Positions 1 through 7,202 of a DNA stretch of 64,000 bases are shown here, piece by piece. The position numbers were made by a program, and so were the translations under genes. The notes beneath the pieces were generated by a model that worked only from the letters and a program-made list of their open reading frames with translations, ran no database searches and was not told the DNA's origin. Positions within the stretch are counted from its first letter, which is position 1. Each line of letters starts with the position of its first letter. The stretch is from an uncultured bacterium (GTDB lineage Bacteria; Actinomycetota; Coriobacteriia; Coriobacteriales; Coriobacteriaceae): positions 124,001-188,000 of the forward strand of contig CAJMMN010000001.1 in the NCBI GenBank assembly GCA_905214525.1, in the 5' to 3' direction.

Positions 1-398
1 CTATGGGGTTTATTGTGCCCAGTGTGATTGCTCATGTCGACAAGGGCTGTTTTGCGCGTATCTGCGGCATCGTGCGCTTAGTATTGACAGCTTTGTTTTT
101 GATCCCCCTTACTCCGGCTAATTTGCTGCCCGTGTTCTATGTGCTGCAGACGGTTGCGTACTCGTTATTTGCTCCAATTAAATACTCAATTTTTCAAAAG
201 GCAGCCGATTCTTCGATGCGCTGTTCACTGATTTCGGTTCAAAGCCAGATGGTGGCGGTGGGTGCCGTTCTTTTCTATCTGCTCAACGCTGTGTTGAGTA
301 GCGTTGCGGGCATTCGAGTCGTATTGCTTGTCGCGCTCGGGATTTCTTCCCTTGTGTATATCCCCGCGCTATTTCGTCTTACAAGCCAAAGGTCATGA
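1..398 (+). CDS. MFS-type transporter, C-terminal fragment (cut by window edge)
   Basis: The reading frame is open from the first base to a TGA at 396-398, so this is the 3' end of a gene that begins before the window. About 131 residues are visible, with four hydrophobic segments separated by short loops and a short basic tail (SQRS). The pattern fits the last helices of a 12-helix major facilitator transporter. The part seen contains no substrate-specific motif, so the cargo is unknown. A hairpin with a T-rich tail lies 34 bases after the stop, which suggests that the gene ends its own transcript before ackA. Confidence 0.6.
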   Translation, partial: MGFIVPSVIAHVDKGCFARICGIVRLVLTALFLIPLTPANLLPVFYVLQTVAYSLFAPIKYSIFQKAADSSMRCSLISVQSQMVAVGAVLFYLLNAVLSSVAGIRVVLLVALGISSLVYIPALFRLTSQRS

Positions 399-431
399 GT
401 ATTTGGGCACCGATAACTTATATATCAACGC

Positions 432-465
432 AATAAACCCGAGCGCGAGGGCGTTTGGGTTTATT
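432..465 (+). terminator. Hairpin after the MFS fragment
   Basis: AATAAACCC at 432-440 pairs with GGGTTTATT at 457-465 around a GC-rich loop. It lies between the transporter stop and the ackA1 ribosome site. It has few trailing T residues, so termination strength is uncertain. Confidence 0.5.
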
Positions 466-518
466 ATTGAAGCGTATGTAACCTGGCGGCGCCACACCGC
501 CTGTTAGTAGGGAGACAC

Positions 519-1697
519 ATGAACGTTCTGGTCGTCAACGCAGGATCTTCGACCCTTAAGTATCAGGTCATCGATACCAAGTCCCACAAGGTGTCCGCAA
601 AGGGCTCCTGCGAGCGCGTCTGTTTTACCGGCGGTACCTTCACCCACGCTGCCAACGGCTCCAAGAAGGTGACCGAGAACATCGAGTTCCCCGACCACAA
701 GGTCGCCATCGAGGTCGTCCTGAAGGACCTCGAGGCCAACGGCGTCAAGATCGAGGGTATCGGCCACCGTATCGTTCAGGGCGGTTGGTACTTCGGTGAT
801 TCCTCCCTCGTCGACGAGGACGTCCTCGCCAAGATCCGTGAGGTTGCTCCGCTCGCCCCGCTGCACAATAACCCCGAGGCCAACGTTATCGAGTACTGCC
901 TGGAGCAGTATCCCGACCTGCCCAACGTCACGGTCTATGACACCGCTTTCCACTTCAACATGCCCGAGGTCGCCAAGACTTACGCTCTGCCCAAGGATGT
1001 TTGCGACAAGCTGCACATTCGTAAGTACGGCGCCCACGGCACCAGCTACCGCTACATCTCCAAGAAGGTCGCCGAGATGACCAACGGCGGGGCCCGCAAG
1101 GTCGTCGTGTGCCACATCGGTTCCGGTGCCTCCCTGTGCGCCATCGAGGACGGCAAGTGCATGGACACCACCATGGGTCTCACCCCGCTTGACGGCGTCA
1201 TGATGGGCACCCGCTGTGGCTCCATCGACCCGGCTACCGTGTGCTACCTGCAGCGCGAGGGCGGCTACACCTTCGACGAGGTTGACGAGATGATGAACAA
1301 GAAGTCCGGCCTTTTGGCTGTGACCGGTGGCAAGACCAACGACTGCCGCAATGTCGAGGAGCTCGCTGCCGCTGGCGACCCCGAGGCTCAGCTCGCCTTC
1401 GATATGTTCGTCTACAAGATTGCCGCCAAGGCTGCCGAGATGGCCACTTCTATGTGCGGTATGGACACCCTGGTCTTTACCGCCGGCATCGGCGAGCACG
1501 CTCCGGCCGTCCGCGCCGGCGTTGCCGACCGCCTGGCCTTTATGGGCGTCAAGATGGATCATGCCCGCAACGCCCTGCGTGGTGACGGCGCTTGGTGCCT
1601 GTCTGCCAAGGATTCCAAGGTCAAGATTTTCGTCATCCCCACGGACGAGGAGTTCATGATCGCTTCCGACGTCGAGCGCATCGTCAACGGCAAGTAA
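519..1697 (+). CDS. ackA: Acetate kinase, copy 1 (AckA1)
   Basis: Cytosolic kinase interconverting acetyl phosphate + ADP and acetate + ATP; 392 residues, normal for the family. Family motifs are present: NAGSSTLKY at the N-terminus, GHRIVQGG with the acetate-site Arg, RKYGAHGTS with the catalytic His, MGTRCGSIDP, and FTAGIGEH near the C-terminus. The start is the ATG after AGTAGGGAGA. A close paralogue follows at 1861. Two positions depart from the consensus: HGTSH reads HGTSY, and the phosphate-loop HLGNG reads HIGSG. Both are intact in copy 2. The enzyme may therefore have altered kinetics or substrate range (inference). A terminator hairpin separates the two genes. Confidence 0.93.
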   Translation: MNVLVVNAGSSTLKYQVIDTKSHKVSAKGSCERVCFTGGTFTHAANGSKKVTENIEFPDHKVAIEVVLKDLEANGVKIEGIGHRIVQGGWYFGDSSLVDEDVLAKIREVAPLAPLHNNPEANVIEYCLEQYPDLPNVTVYDTAFHFNMPEVAKTYALPKDVCDKLHIRKYGAHGTSYRYISKKVAEMTNGGARKVVVCHIGSGASLCAIEDGKCMDTTMGLTPLDGVMMGTRCGSIDPATVCYLQREGGYTFDEVDEMMNKKSGLLAVTGGKTNDCRNVEELAAAGDPEAQLAFDMFVYKIAAKAAEMATSMCGMDTLVFTAGIGEHAPAVRAGVADRLAFMGVKMDHARNALRGDGAWCLSAKDSKVKIFVIPTDEEFMIASDVERIVNGK

Positions 1698-1709
1698 TTG
1701 CAAGAGGGG

Positions 1710-1746
1710 AGGGGCTGGACGACCGAGCGCCGTTCAGCCCCTCTTT
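1710..1746 (+). terminator. Intrinsic terminator of ackA1
   Basis: AGGGGCTG (1710-1717) pairs with CAGCCCCT (1735-1742) and is followed by CTTT. It lies 13 bases after the ackA1 stop. Confidence 0.75.
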
Positions 1747-1777
1747 CGTCTCGTTGAGCGATATGCCTGATAGCTAT

Positions 1778-1794
1778 TTATCAAGTTGTGATAA
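1778..1794. promoter_or_regulatory. TTATCA-N5-TGATAA palindrome before ackA2
   Basis: A 17-bp palindrome with 6-bp arms lies in an AT-rich stretch 67 bases before the ackA2 start and after the ackA1 terminator. It could be an operator for a dimeric regulator. No family can be assigned by eye. Confidence 0.4.
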
Positions 1795-1860
1795 CTTCTT
1801 ATTAACATGCGGCCGCCTTAAGGGGTCTGCGCCGACCGTATCGCACTGCAAAGGAGTCTC

Positions 1861-3039
1861 ATGAACGTACTTGTTGTCAACGCCGGCAGCTCGAGCCTTA
1901 AATATCAGCTTTTGGATACCGATACCCGCGAGGTTTTCGCCAAGGGCAACTGCGAGCGTATCGGCTCGGACATGGGCATCTTTGGCCACTCCGAGAACGG
2001 TGGTGCCAAGCAGACCGAGGAGATTCCTTTTCCCGATCATCGCTGCGCCATTGCGCGCGTGCTCGAGGAGCTCGAGAAGACCGACTTTACGATCGATGGC
2101 ATCGGCCACCGTATCGTTCAGGGTGGCTGGCACTTCGATGATTCCGCGGTCGTCGACGATGAGGTCATGGCTAAGATCCTCGAGGTTGCCCCGCTCGCCC
2201 CGCTGCACAACTACGGCGAGGCCGCGGCGATTGAGTATTGCCGCGAGAAGTATCCGGAGCTGCCCAACGTGGCCGTCTTCGATACCTCGTTCCACATGAC
2301 CATGCCCGAGGTCGCCTACACCTACGCGCTGCCCAAGGACGTGTGCGACAAGTACCACGTGCGCAAGTACGGTGCCCACGGCACGAGCCACCGCTATGAG
2401 TGGATGATGGCCAAGGAGATCCTGGGCTCGCGCTGCCACCGCCTGCTCTCGTGCCATTTGGGCAACGGCGCCTCGCTTGCCGCCATCGAGGACGGTGTAT
2501 GCCGCGATACCACGATGGGCCTCACGCCGCTCGACGGCCTGATGATGGGCACCCGTTGTGGTTCCATTGACCCGGCTACCGTGTGCTACCTGCAACGCGA
2601 GGGTGGCTACAGCTACCAGGAAGTCGATGACATGATGAACAAGCAGTCCGGTCTGCTTGCCATCTCGGGCATCTCCAACGATGCCCGTGATATTCGTACG
2701 CGCGCCTCTGAGGGTGACGAGCGCTGCCTGCTCGCCTTCGATATGTTCGCATACAAGGCCATGCAGCAGGCCGGTTCCATGATTGCCTCCATGGCGGGCG
2801 TGGACACCATTACCTTTACCGCCGGCATCGGTGAGAATGACTGGTCGATCCGCAAGGCCTTCTGCGACTGCTTTGAGTGGCTGGGCGTGCGCATCGACAA
2901 CAACAAGAACCGCGAGGCCGTGGGCAACGGTCCGCAGGTCATCAGCGCTGCCGGTTCCGCCGTCACGGTCATGGTCATCCCCACCGACGAGGAATACATG
3001 ATCGCCCACGACGTCGAGCGCCTGACCGCGAACAACTAG
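1861..3039 (+). CDS. ackA: Acetate kinase, copy 2 (AckA2)
   Basis: Second acetate kinase of 392 residues, with the same fold motifs as the upstream copy. Here the classic active-site strings are intact: RKYGAHGTSHRY and CHLGNGAS. This copy is the better candidate for the housekeeping enzyme working with Pta. The start is the ATG after AAAGGAGTCTC. It has its own upstream region with a palindrome and is followed by an intrinsic terminator, so the two kinases are probably transcribed separately. The divergence between the copies is large, which points to an old tandem duplication, unlike the arcA pair in this window. Confidence 0.95.
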   Translation: MNVLVVNAGSSSLKYQLLDTDTREVFAKGNCERIGSDMGIFGHSENGGAKQTEEIPFPDHRCAIARVLEELEKTDFTIDGIGHRIVQGGWHFDDSAVVDDEVMAKILEVAPLAPLHNYGEAAAIEYCREKYPELPNVAVFDTSFHMTMPEVAYTYALPKDVCDKYHVRKYGAHGTSHRYEWMMAKEILGSRCHRLLSCHLGNGASLAAIEDGVCRDTTMGLTPLDGLMMGTRCGSIDPATVCYLQREGGYSYQEVDDMMNKQSGLLAISGISNDARDIRTRASEGDERCLLAFDMFAYKAMQQAGSMIASMAGVDTITFTAGIGENDWSIRKAFCDCFEWLGVRIDNNKNREAVGNGPQVISAAGSAVTVMVIPTDEEYMIAHDVERLTANN

Positions 3040-3059
3040 CGCTCATTTGCAACTAAACG

Positions 3060-3096
3060 AAAGGCCTTCAGAGCAAACGGCTTCGGAGGCCTTTTT
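3060..3096 (+). terminator. Intrinsic terminator of ackA2
   Basis: AAAGGCCT (3060-3067) pairs with AGGCCTTT (3087-3094), followed by a short T run. It lies 20 bases after the stop. Confidence 0.8.
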
Positions 3097-3258
3097 GTTG
3101 TCAGGGGGACGGCGGCCGCACTCCGCCTTTCGGATCCAAAGTGATCGATCCCAAACGCATGTGCTCTCAGCAACAGGACCCATTCATTCAGATCCTCAGC
3201 CCCAGCTCGTAGCCAAGCCGCCGTCCACTCCAGATTCCTTAGCTGCCACGTAGCGGCA

Positions 3259-3387
3259 GGGACCCTACAGGGTAAAGCTCTGAAAACATTCCGCACTGGA
3301 CGGAGGAAGCCCCCGCCGCACGTAGTGCGCAGCGGGGGCTTCCGACATGTCCGAGGACGTTTTCAGAGCTTTACCCTGTAGGGTCCC
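3259..3387. repeat. Nested inverted-repeat element A
   Basis: Two perfect 29-bp arms (3259-3287 and 3359-3387, beginning GGGACCCTACAGGG) enclose a 71-bp centre. Inside is a second hairpin, GGAAGCCCCCGC (3305-3316) with GCGGGGGCTTCC (3332-3343), itself capped by GCAC/GTGC. The sequence just before the inner hairpin, CATTCCGCACTGGACGGAGG, aligns without gaps to the same position in elements B and C. The element lies between convergent ackA2 and pta, 15 bases from the pta stop. The remaining bases of the 3040-3402 gap hold only the ackA2 terminator. Confidence 0.85.
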
Positions 3388-3402
3388 GAGGGGATACGTC
3401 CG

Positions 3403-4383
3403 CTACTCAGCCATCTGAGCCTGGACGGCGGTGATGGCCACGACACCCACGATGTCGTCGGCAGAGCAGCCGCGCGACAGGTCGTTAACCGGCTTGGCGA
3501 TGCCCTGCAGGATGGGGCCGTAGGCGTCAGCGCCGGCGAAGCGCTGGACCAGCTTGTAGCCGATGTTGCCGGCCTCAAGATCGGGGAACACGAGCACGTT
3601 GGCCTTACCGGCGACGGAGGAGCCGGGAGCCTTGAGCTGGGCGACGGTGGGGACGATAGCGGCATCGAGCTGCAGGTCGCCGTCGATGGCGAGCTCGGGA
3701 GCCTTCTCCTTGCAGAACTTCACGGCCTCCTGGACCTTCTTGGCGACCTCGCCACCGGCGGAGCCCATGGTGGAGTAGGAGAGCATGGCCACGTGCGGCT
3801 CAACATTGCCCATGAAGGTGGACCAGGAGTGGGCCGAGGCGATGGCGATCTCGGAGAGCTCGTCGGAGGACGGGTTGATGTTGAGGCCGCAGTCGGCGAA
3901 GATCAGCGTGCCGTCGGTGCCGAACTGCGGGGTGTCGGTGCACATCACGAAGAAGGCCGAGACCAGCTTGGTGCCCGGGGCGGTCTTGAGGATCTGAAGC
4001 GCGGGGCGCAGGGTGTCGGCGGTGGAGTGGCAGGCGCCGGAGACCAGGCCGTCGGCGTCGCCCATCTTGACCATCATGGTGCCAAAGTAGGTGGCGTCCA
4101 TCACCTGGGCGCGAGCCTGCTCGATGGTAACGCCCTTCTTGGCGCGGAGCTCGGCAAACTTCTGTGCGTACTCCTCGTGCTTCTCGGCGTTGCGCGGATC
4201 GATGACGGTGGCGCCGGGGACGTTGATCTCGTTGGGATCGCCCAGGATGACGATGTTGGCCAGGCCCTCCTCGATGATTTTGTTAGCCGCGACGATGGTG
4301 CGCGGATCCTCGCCCTCGGGCAGGACGATGGTCTTAAGGTCGGCCTTGGCGGCAGACTTCATACGGTTTAGGAAATCGCTCAT
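3403..4383 (-). CDS. pta: Phosphate acetyltransferase
   Basis: Transfers acetyl from acetyl-CoA to phosphate, giving acetyl phosphate for acetate kinase; cytosolic. The 326-residue length is that of the short, single-domain Pta with no N-terminal DRTGG region. Visible family features are the N-terminal TIVLPEGEDPRTI, the SGACHSTADTLRPALQI segment, and the C-terminal ANVLVFPDLEAGNIGYKL and GPILQGIAKPVNDLSRG. The start ATG is preceded on the minus strand by AAGGAG. It converges with the ackA pair, so the pathway enzymes are neighbours but not one operon. Confidence 0.95.
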   Translation of the reverse strand: MSDFLNRMKSAAKADLKTIVLPEGEDPRTIVAANKIIEEGLANIVILGDPNEINVPGATVIDPRNAEKHEEYAQKFAELRAKKGVTIEQARAQVMDATYFGTMMVKMGDADGLVSGACHSTADTLRPALQILKTAPGTKLVSAFFVMCTDTPQFGTDGTLIFADCGLNINPSSDELSEIAIASAHSWSTFMGNVEPHVAMLSYSTMGSAGGEVAKKVQEAVKFCKEKAPELAIDGDLQLDAAIVPTVAQLKAPGSSVAGKANVLVFPDLEAGNIGYKLVQRFAGADAYGPILQGIAKPVNDLSRGCSADDIVGVVAITAVQAQMAE

Positions 4384-4435
4384 GTTACTCCTTGCAAGCG
4401 TTTCGCTAAGCTCCAGGCGCCCGGCTGTTCACGAA

Positions 4436-4458
4436 TAAACCCGCTGCTAGCGGGTTTA
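4436..4458. promoter_or_regulatory. Perfect palindrome in the divergent pta/glf region
   Basis: TAAACCCGCT, a GCT loop and AGCGGGTTTA form a perfect 10-bp-arm palindrome between the divergent pta and glf starts. No T run follows it on either strand, so an operator is at least as likely as a terminator. Confidence 0.4.
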
Positions 4459-4530
4459 CCTTTCAATAATGTACGCCGCGGTGCTTGAGCTTTCCTTGTG
4501 TGGCAAGCTCATTATAGGACGCATTAGCGC

Positions 4531-4536
4531 TATAAT
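4531..4536 (+). promoter_or_regulatory. Candidate -10 box for glf
   Basis: A consensus TATAAT lies 79 bases before the glf start in an AT-rich stretch. No good -35 hexamer is seen at the normal distance, so the assignment is tentative. Confidence 0.35.
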
Positions 4537-4614
4537 CGCTCTGATAAATATGTCTCGAAGAATGTTCGAGAAAAGCCCAGCTAACGAGCCCGTGGCTTTT
4601 GACAAGGAGTATCG

Positions 4615-5817
4615 ATGCAGATTACCTCAGGCCTGCCTGAAGGCTTTAACGCCGGCGCGTACGACATGATTGTCGTCGGTGCTGGATATGCCGGTGCCGT
4701 TTGCGCCCGCCGTCTTGCCGAGACCATCGGCTATCGTGTTGCCGTTTTGGAGCGCCGTAGCCACATTGCGGGCAATGCCTATGACTGCACTGACGAGGCC
4801 GGAATCCTGATCCACGAGTACGGTCCGCATATCTATCACACCTTTAACGAGCGCGTGCATAATTTCCTGTCGCGCTTTACCAAGTGGACGGATTATCAGC
4901 ACAAGGTGCTCGCCAACATCAACGGTACCCTTATGCCCGTGCCCTTCAACCATGCGAGTCTCAAGCTCGCCTTTGGTGATGAGCGCGGCGAGGAGCTGTA
5001 TCAGAAGCTCGTGGAGACCTTTGGCAAGGATGTCAAAGTGCCCATCATGGAGCTGCGTAAGAAGAACGACCCCGACTTGGCCGAGGTCGCCGATTACGTC
5101 TACGAGAACGTCTTTTTGCATTACACCATGAAGCAGTGGGGCCAGACGCCCGACCAGATCGATCCCTCGATCACCGGCCGCGTTCCCGTCTTTGTGGGCG
5201 ACGATGACCGCTACTTCCCGCAGGCCCCCTTCCAGGGTATGCCGCAGGATGGCTACACGGCGCTGTTTGAGCACATGCTCGACCACGACCTGATTGATGT
5301 GTTCTGCGACGTGGATGCTCGCGATCTCTTCGAGATCGACGAGACAACCGTCAAGGTCGACGGCAAGGTCTACGGCGGCGAGATCGTCTATACCGGTCCG
5401 CTCGATGAGCTGTTCAACCTCGACCTGGGCGCGCTGCCGTACCGCACGCTCGACATGAAGTTCGAGACGCTCGATATGGATCAGTTCCAGCCCGTGGGCA
5501 CCGTCAACTACACCACGAGCGAGGACTACACCCGCATTACCGAGTTCAAGAACATGACTGGTCAGGTCCTGCCCGGCAAGACCACCATCATGAAGGAGTA
5601 CTCCAAGGCCTATACGCCCGGCTCGGGCGAGACGCCGTATTACGCCATTCTTGAGCCCGAGAACCGTGAGCTCTATGAGCGCTATCTTGAGCGCGTCCAG
5701 AACCTGACAAACTTCCACCCGGTGGGTCGTCTGGCCGAGTATCGTTACTACGATATGGATGCCGTGACCAATTCCGCCCTCGATCTTTCGGATGAGATTA
5801 TCGCCTGCCATGCATAA
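4615..5817 (+). CDS. glf: UDP-galactopyranose mutase
   Basis: FAD enzyme converting UDP-galactopyranose to UDP-galactofuranose, the donor for galactan in cell-envelope glycans. The protein has 400 residues. The N-terminal FAD fold is shown by MIVVGAGYAGAVCARRLAE and VLERRSHIAGNAYD, followed by GILIHEYGPHIYHTFNE. Later GLF signatures include NHASLKLAFG, FLHYTMKQWGQTPDQID, GRVPVFVGDDDRYFPQAPFQG and, near the C-terminus, GRLAEYRYYDMDAV. The ATG follows ACAAGGAGTATCG. Its stop overlaps the next gene's start by 8 bases, implying coupled expression with the glycosyltransferase. Confidence 0.95.
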   Translation: MQITSGLPEGFNAGAYDMIVVGAGYAGAVCARRLAETIGYRVAVLERRSHIAGNAYDCTDEAGILIHEYGPHIYHTFNERVHNFLSRFTKWTDYQHKVLANINGTLMPVPFNHASLKLAFGDERGEELYQKLVETFGKDVKVPIMELRKKNDPDLAEVADYVYENVFLHYTMKQWGQTPDQIDPSITGRVPVFVGDDDRYFPQAPFQGMPQDGYTALFEHMLDHDLIDVFCDVDARDLFEIDETTVKVDGKVYGGEIVYTGPLDELFNLDLGALPYRTLDMKFETLDMDQFQPVGTVNYTTSEDYTRITEFKNMTGQVLPGKTTIMKEYSKAYTPGSGETPYYAILEPENRELYERYLERVQNLTNFHPVGRLAEYRYYDMDAVTNSALDLSDEIIACHA

Positions 5818-6841
5818 AGTCATAACATTCGGTATTCCCTCGTATAACGCCGCCAAGGACATGGACCATTGCATCACCTCCATCTTGGAGGGGAGCAATT
5901 ACGCCACCGATATCGAGATTATCGTGGTGGACGACGGCTCCAAGGACGAGACGGCCGCCAAGGCCGACGAGTGGGAGGCCCGTTATCCTGGAATCATCCG
6001 CGCGGTGCACCAGGAGAATGGCGGCCACGGTATTGCCGTCCTTTCGGGTCTGCGCGAGGCGCAGGGCACCTACTACAAGGTCGTCGACTCGGACGACTGG
6101 CTTGACGGCGCTGCCCTTTCGACCATGCTGTCGATTCTGCGCGGCTTTGAAGAGCGCGACCAGCGCGTTGACCTGTTTATCTCGAACTACGTGTACGAGA
6201 AGGTTTACGAGGGTACGCATACGGCCATTGGTTACAAGTTTGCCCTGCCTCGAAAAAAGATCTTTACCTGGGACCAGATCGGCCATTTCCGTTTGGACCA
6301 GAATCTGCTCATGCACAGCCTGTGCTATCGCACGGATGTGCTGCGCGAGTCCAACCTGCCCATGCCGCCGCACACGTTCTATGTGGACAACATCTACGCC
6401 TACGTGCCGCTGCCGCGTTGCAAGACCATGTACTACGCCGACATCGACCTCTATCGCTACTTTATCGGTCGCGAGGGCCAGAGTGTCAACGAGGCCACGA
6501 TGGTCAAGCGTCTGGACCAGCAGTTCCGTGTTACGCGTATCATGATGGAGTCGTACCACCTGTACAGCGATGTCGAGTCGTCGCGTCTGCGTTCGTACAT
6601 GATGGGCTACTTCACCATGATGATGGCGATCTGCTCGGTGCTCACCAAGCTTTCCGACGAGGATTGTGCCGATGAGCGTCTGAAGACGCTGTGGAATGAT
6701 TTGAAGGCCTATGACGAGCGTATGTATCGTCGTGCACGTTACGGTGTGGTCGGCTTCTTCACTAACCTCCGCGGTCGTGCCGGAGACAAAACCACACTCG
6801 GCCTATACCGTCTTGCCTCAAAGATCTTCAAATTCAACTAG
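5810..6841 (+). CDS. Family 2 glycosyltransferase
   Basis: GT-A-fold transferase of about 343 residues. The N-terminal half has the GT2 pattern: VITFGIPSYNAAKDMDHCI, IIVVDDGSKDET, ENGGHGIAVLSGLREAQG, and the metal-binding DSDDW at about residue 97. The C-terminal third is helical. The ATG at 5810 lies inside the end of glf (ATGCATAA), and an in-frame ATG six codons earlier is less likely. The pairing with glf suggests a galactofuranosyl or related transferase, but the acceptor cannot be read from sequence. No transmembrane helix is obvious, so it probably acts on the inner membrane face with a lipid-linked acceptor. Confidence 0.85.
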   Translation: MHKVITFGIPSYNAAKDMDHCITSILEGSNYATDIEIIVVDDGSKDETAAKADEWEARYPGIIRAVHQENGGHGIAVLSGLREAQGTYYKVVDSDDWLDGAALSTMLSILRGFEERDQRVDLFISNYVYEKVYEGTHTAIGYKFALPRKKIFTWDQIGHFRLDQNLLMHSLCYRTDVLRESNLPMPPHTFYVDNIYAYVPLPRCKTMYYADIDLYRYFIGREGQSVNEATMVKRLDQQFRVTRIMMESYHLYSDVESSRLRSYMMGYFTMMMAICSVLTKLSDEDCADERLKTLWNDLKAYDERMYRRARYGVVGFFTNLRGRAGDKTTLGLYRLASKIFKFN

Positions 6842-6857
6842 GGCAGAAACGCTCGGG

Positions 6858-6979
6858 TAACGGGGACCCCTGGTCCTTAACTTGCTACTTCGAACAGTCC
6901 TGCGCAAGACGGAGGCGCCACTGGCGCCTCCTTTGCGTGCGGAACTCGTATCAAGTTAAGGACCAGGGGTCCTCTGTTA
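6858..6979. repeat. Nested inverted-repeat element B
   Basis: Perfect 21-bp arms (6864-6884 and 6952-6972, beginning GGACCCCTGGTCC) extend outward with TAAC/GTTA. Within them GGAGGCGCCA (6911-6920) pairs with TGGCGCCTCC (6922-6931), and CGCAA pairs with TTGCG beneath it. The left inner box AGTCCTGCGCAAGACGGAGG matches the same position in A and C. The right inner box, read on the minus strand (CGAGTTCCGCACGC), matches the left box of element C. It lies just after the glycosyltransferase stop. Confidence 0.85.
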
Positions 6980-6989
6980 TGTCTTGCTT

Positions 6990-7068
6990 TATGTCAGCAA
7001 GCTGAGTTTGAAGATCTTAGACGCGCGGTACACAGGGGCCTGGGCTGAAAAGATTTTGGTTGGTAGGT
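6990..7068 (-). pseudogene. Possible decayed 3' end of a second glycosyltransferase
   Basis: On the minus strand, one frame ending at a TAA just before element B reads PVYRASKIFKLSLLT. The upstream plus-strand glycosyltransferase ends LGLYRLASKIFKFN. The DNA shares the 12-mer AAGATCTTCAAA. This could be a leftover of an inverted paralogue, now interrupted by elements B and C. The match is short and may be chance. Confidence 0.25.
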
Positions 7069-7190
7069 TGCCCGGTGGGGCTTGGTTATGTTTGTCGCGA
7101 GTTCCGCACGAGCCGAAGAGCACTTAATGTGCTCTTCGTGCGAGCCAGGACTGTAGAACAGCAAACATAACCAAGCCCCACCGGGCAACC
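7066..7190. repeat. Nested inverted-repeat element C
   Basis: Perfect 29-bp arms at 7066-7094 and 7162-7190 (beginning GGTTGCCCGGTGGGG) enclose an inner hairpin GAAGAGCAC/GTGCTCTTC (7115-7123, 7129-7137), extended by CGCAC/GTGCG. The left box AGTTCCGCACGAGCCGAAGA aligns with A. The right box, on the minus strand, contains ACAGTCCTG as in the left box of B. C is therefore oriented opposite to B. It ends 12 bases from the peptidase stop. Confidence 0.85.
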
Positions 7191-7202
7191 GGTCAAGTTA
7201 GG

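Noticed and set aside
504..1703. Long open frames on the opposite strand of both acetate kinases
   Set aside because: They mirror GC-rich coding sequence of real genes; their translations are low-complexity Val/Gly/Asp-rich with no motifs or ribosome sites.
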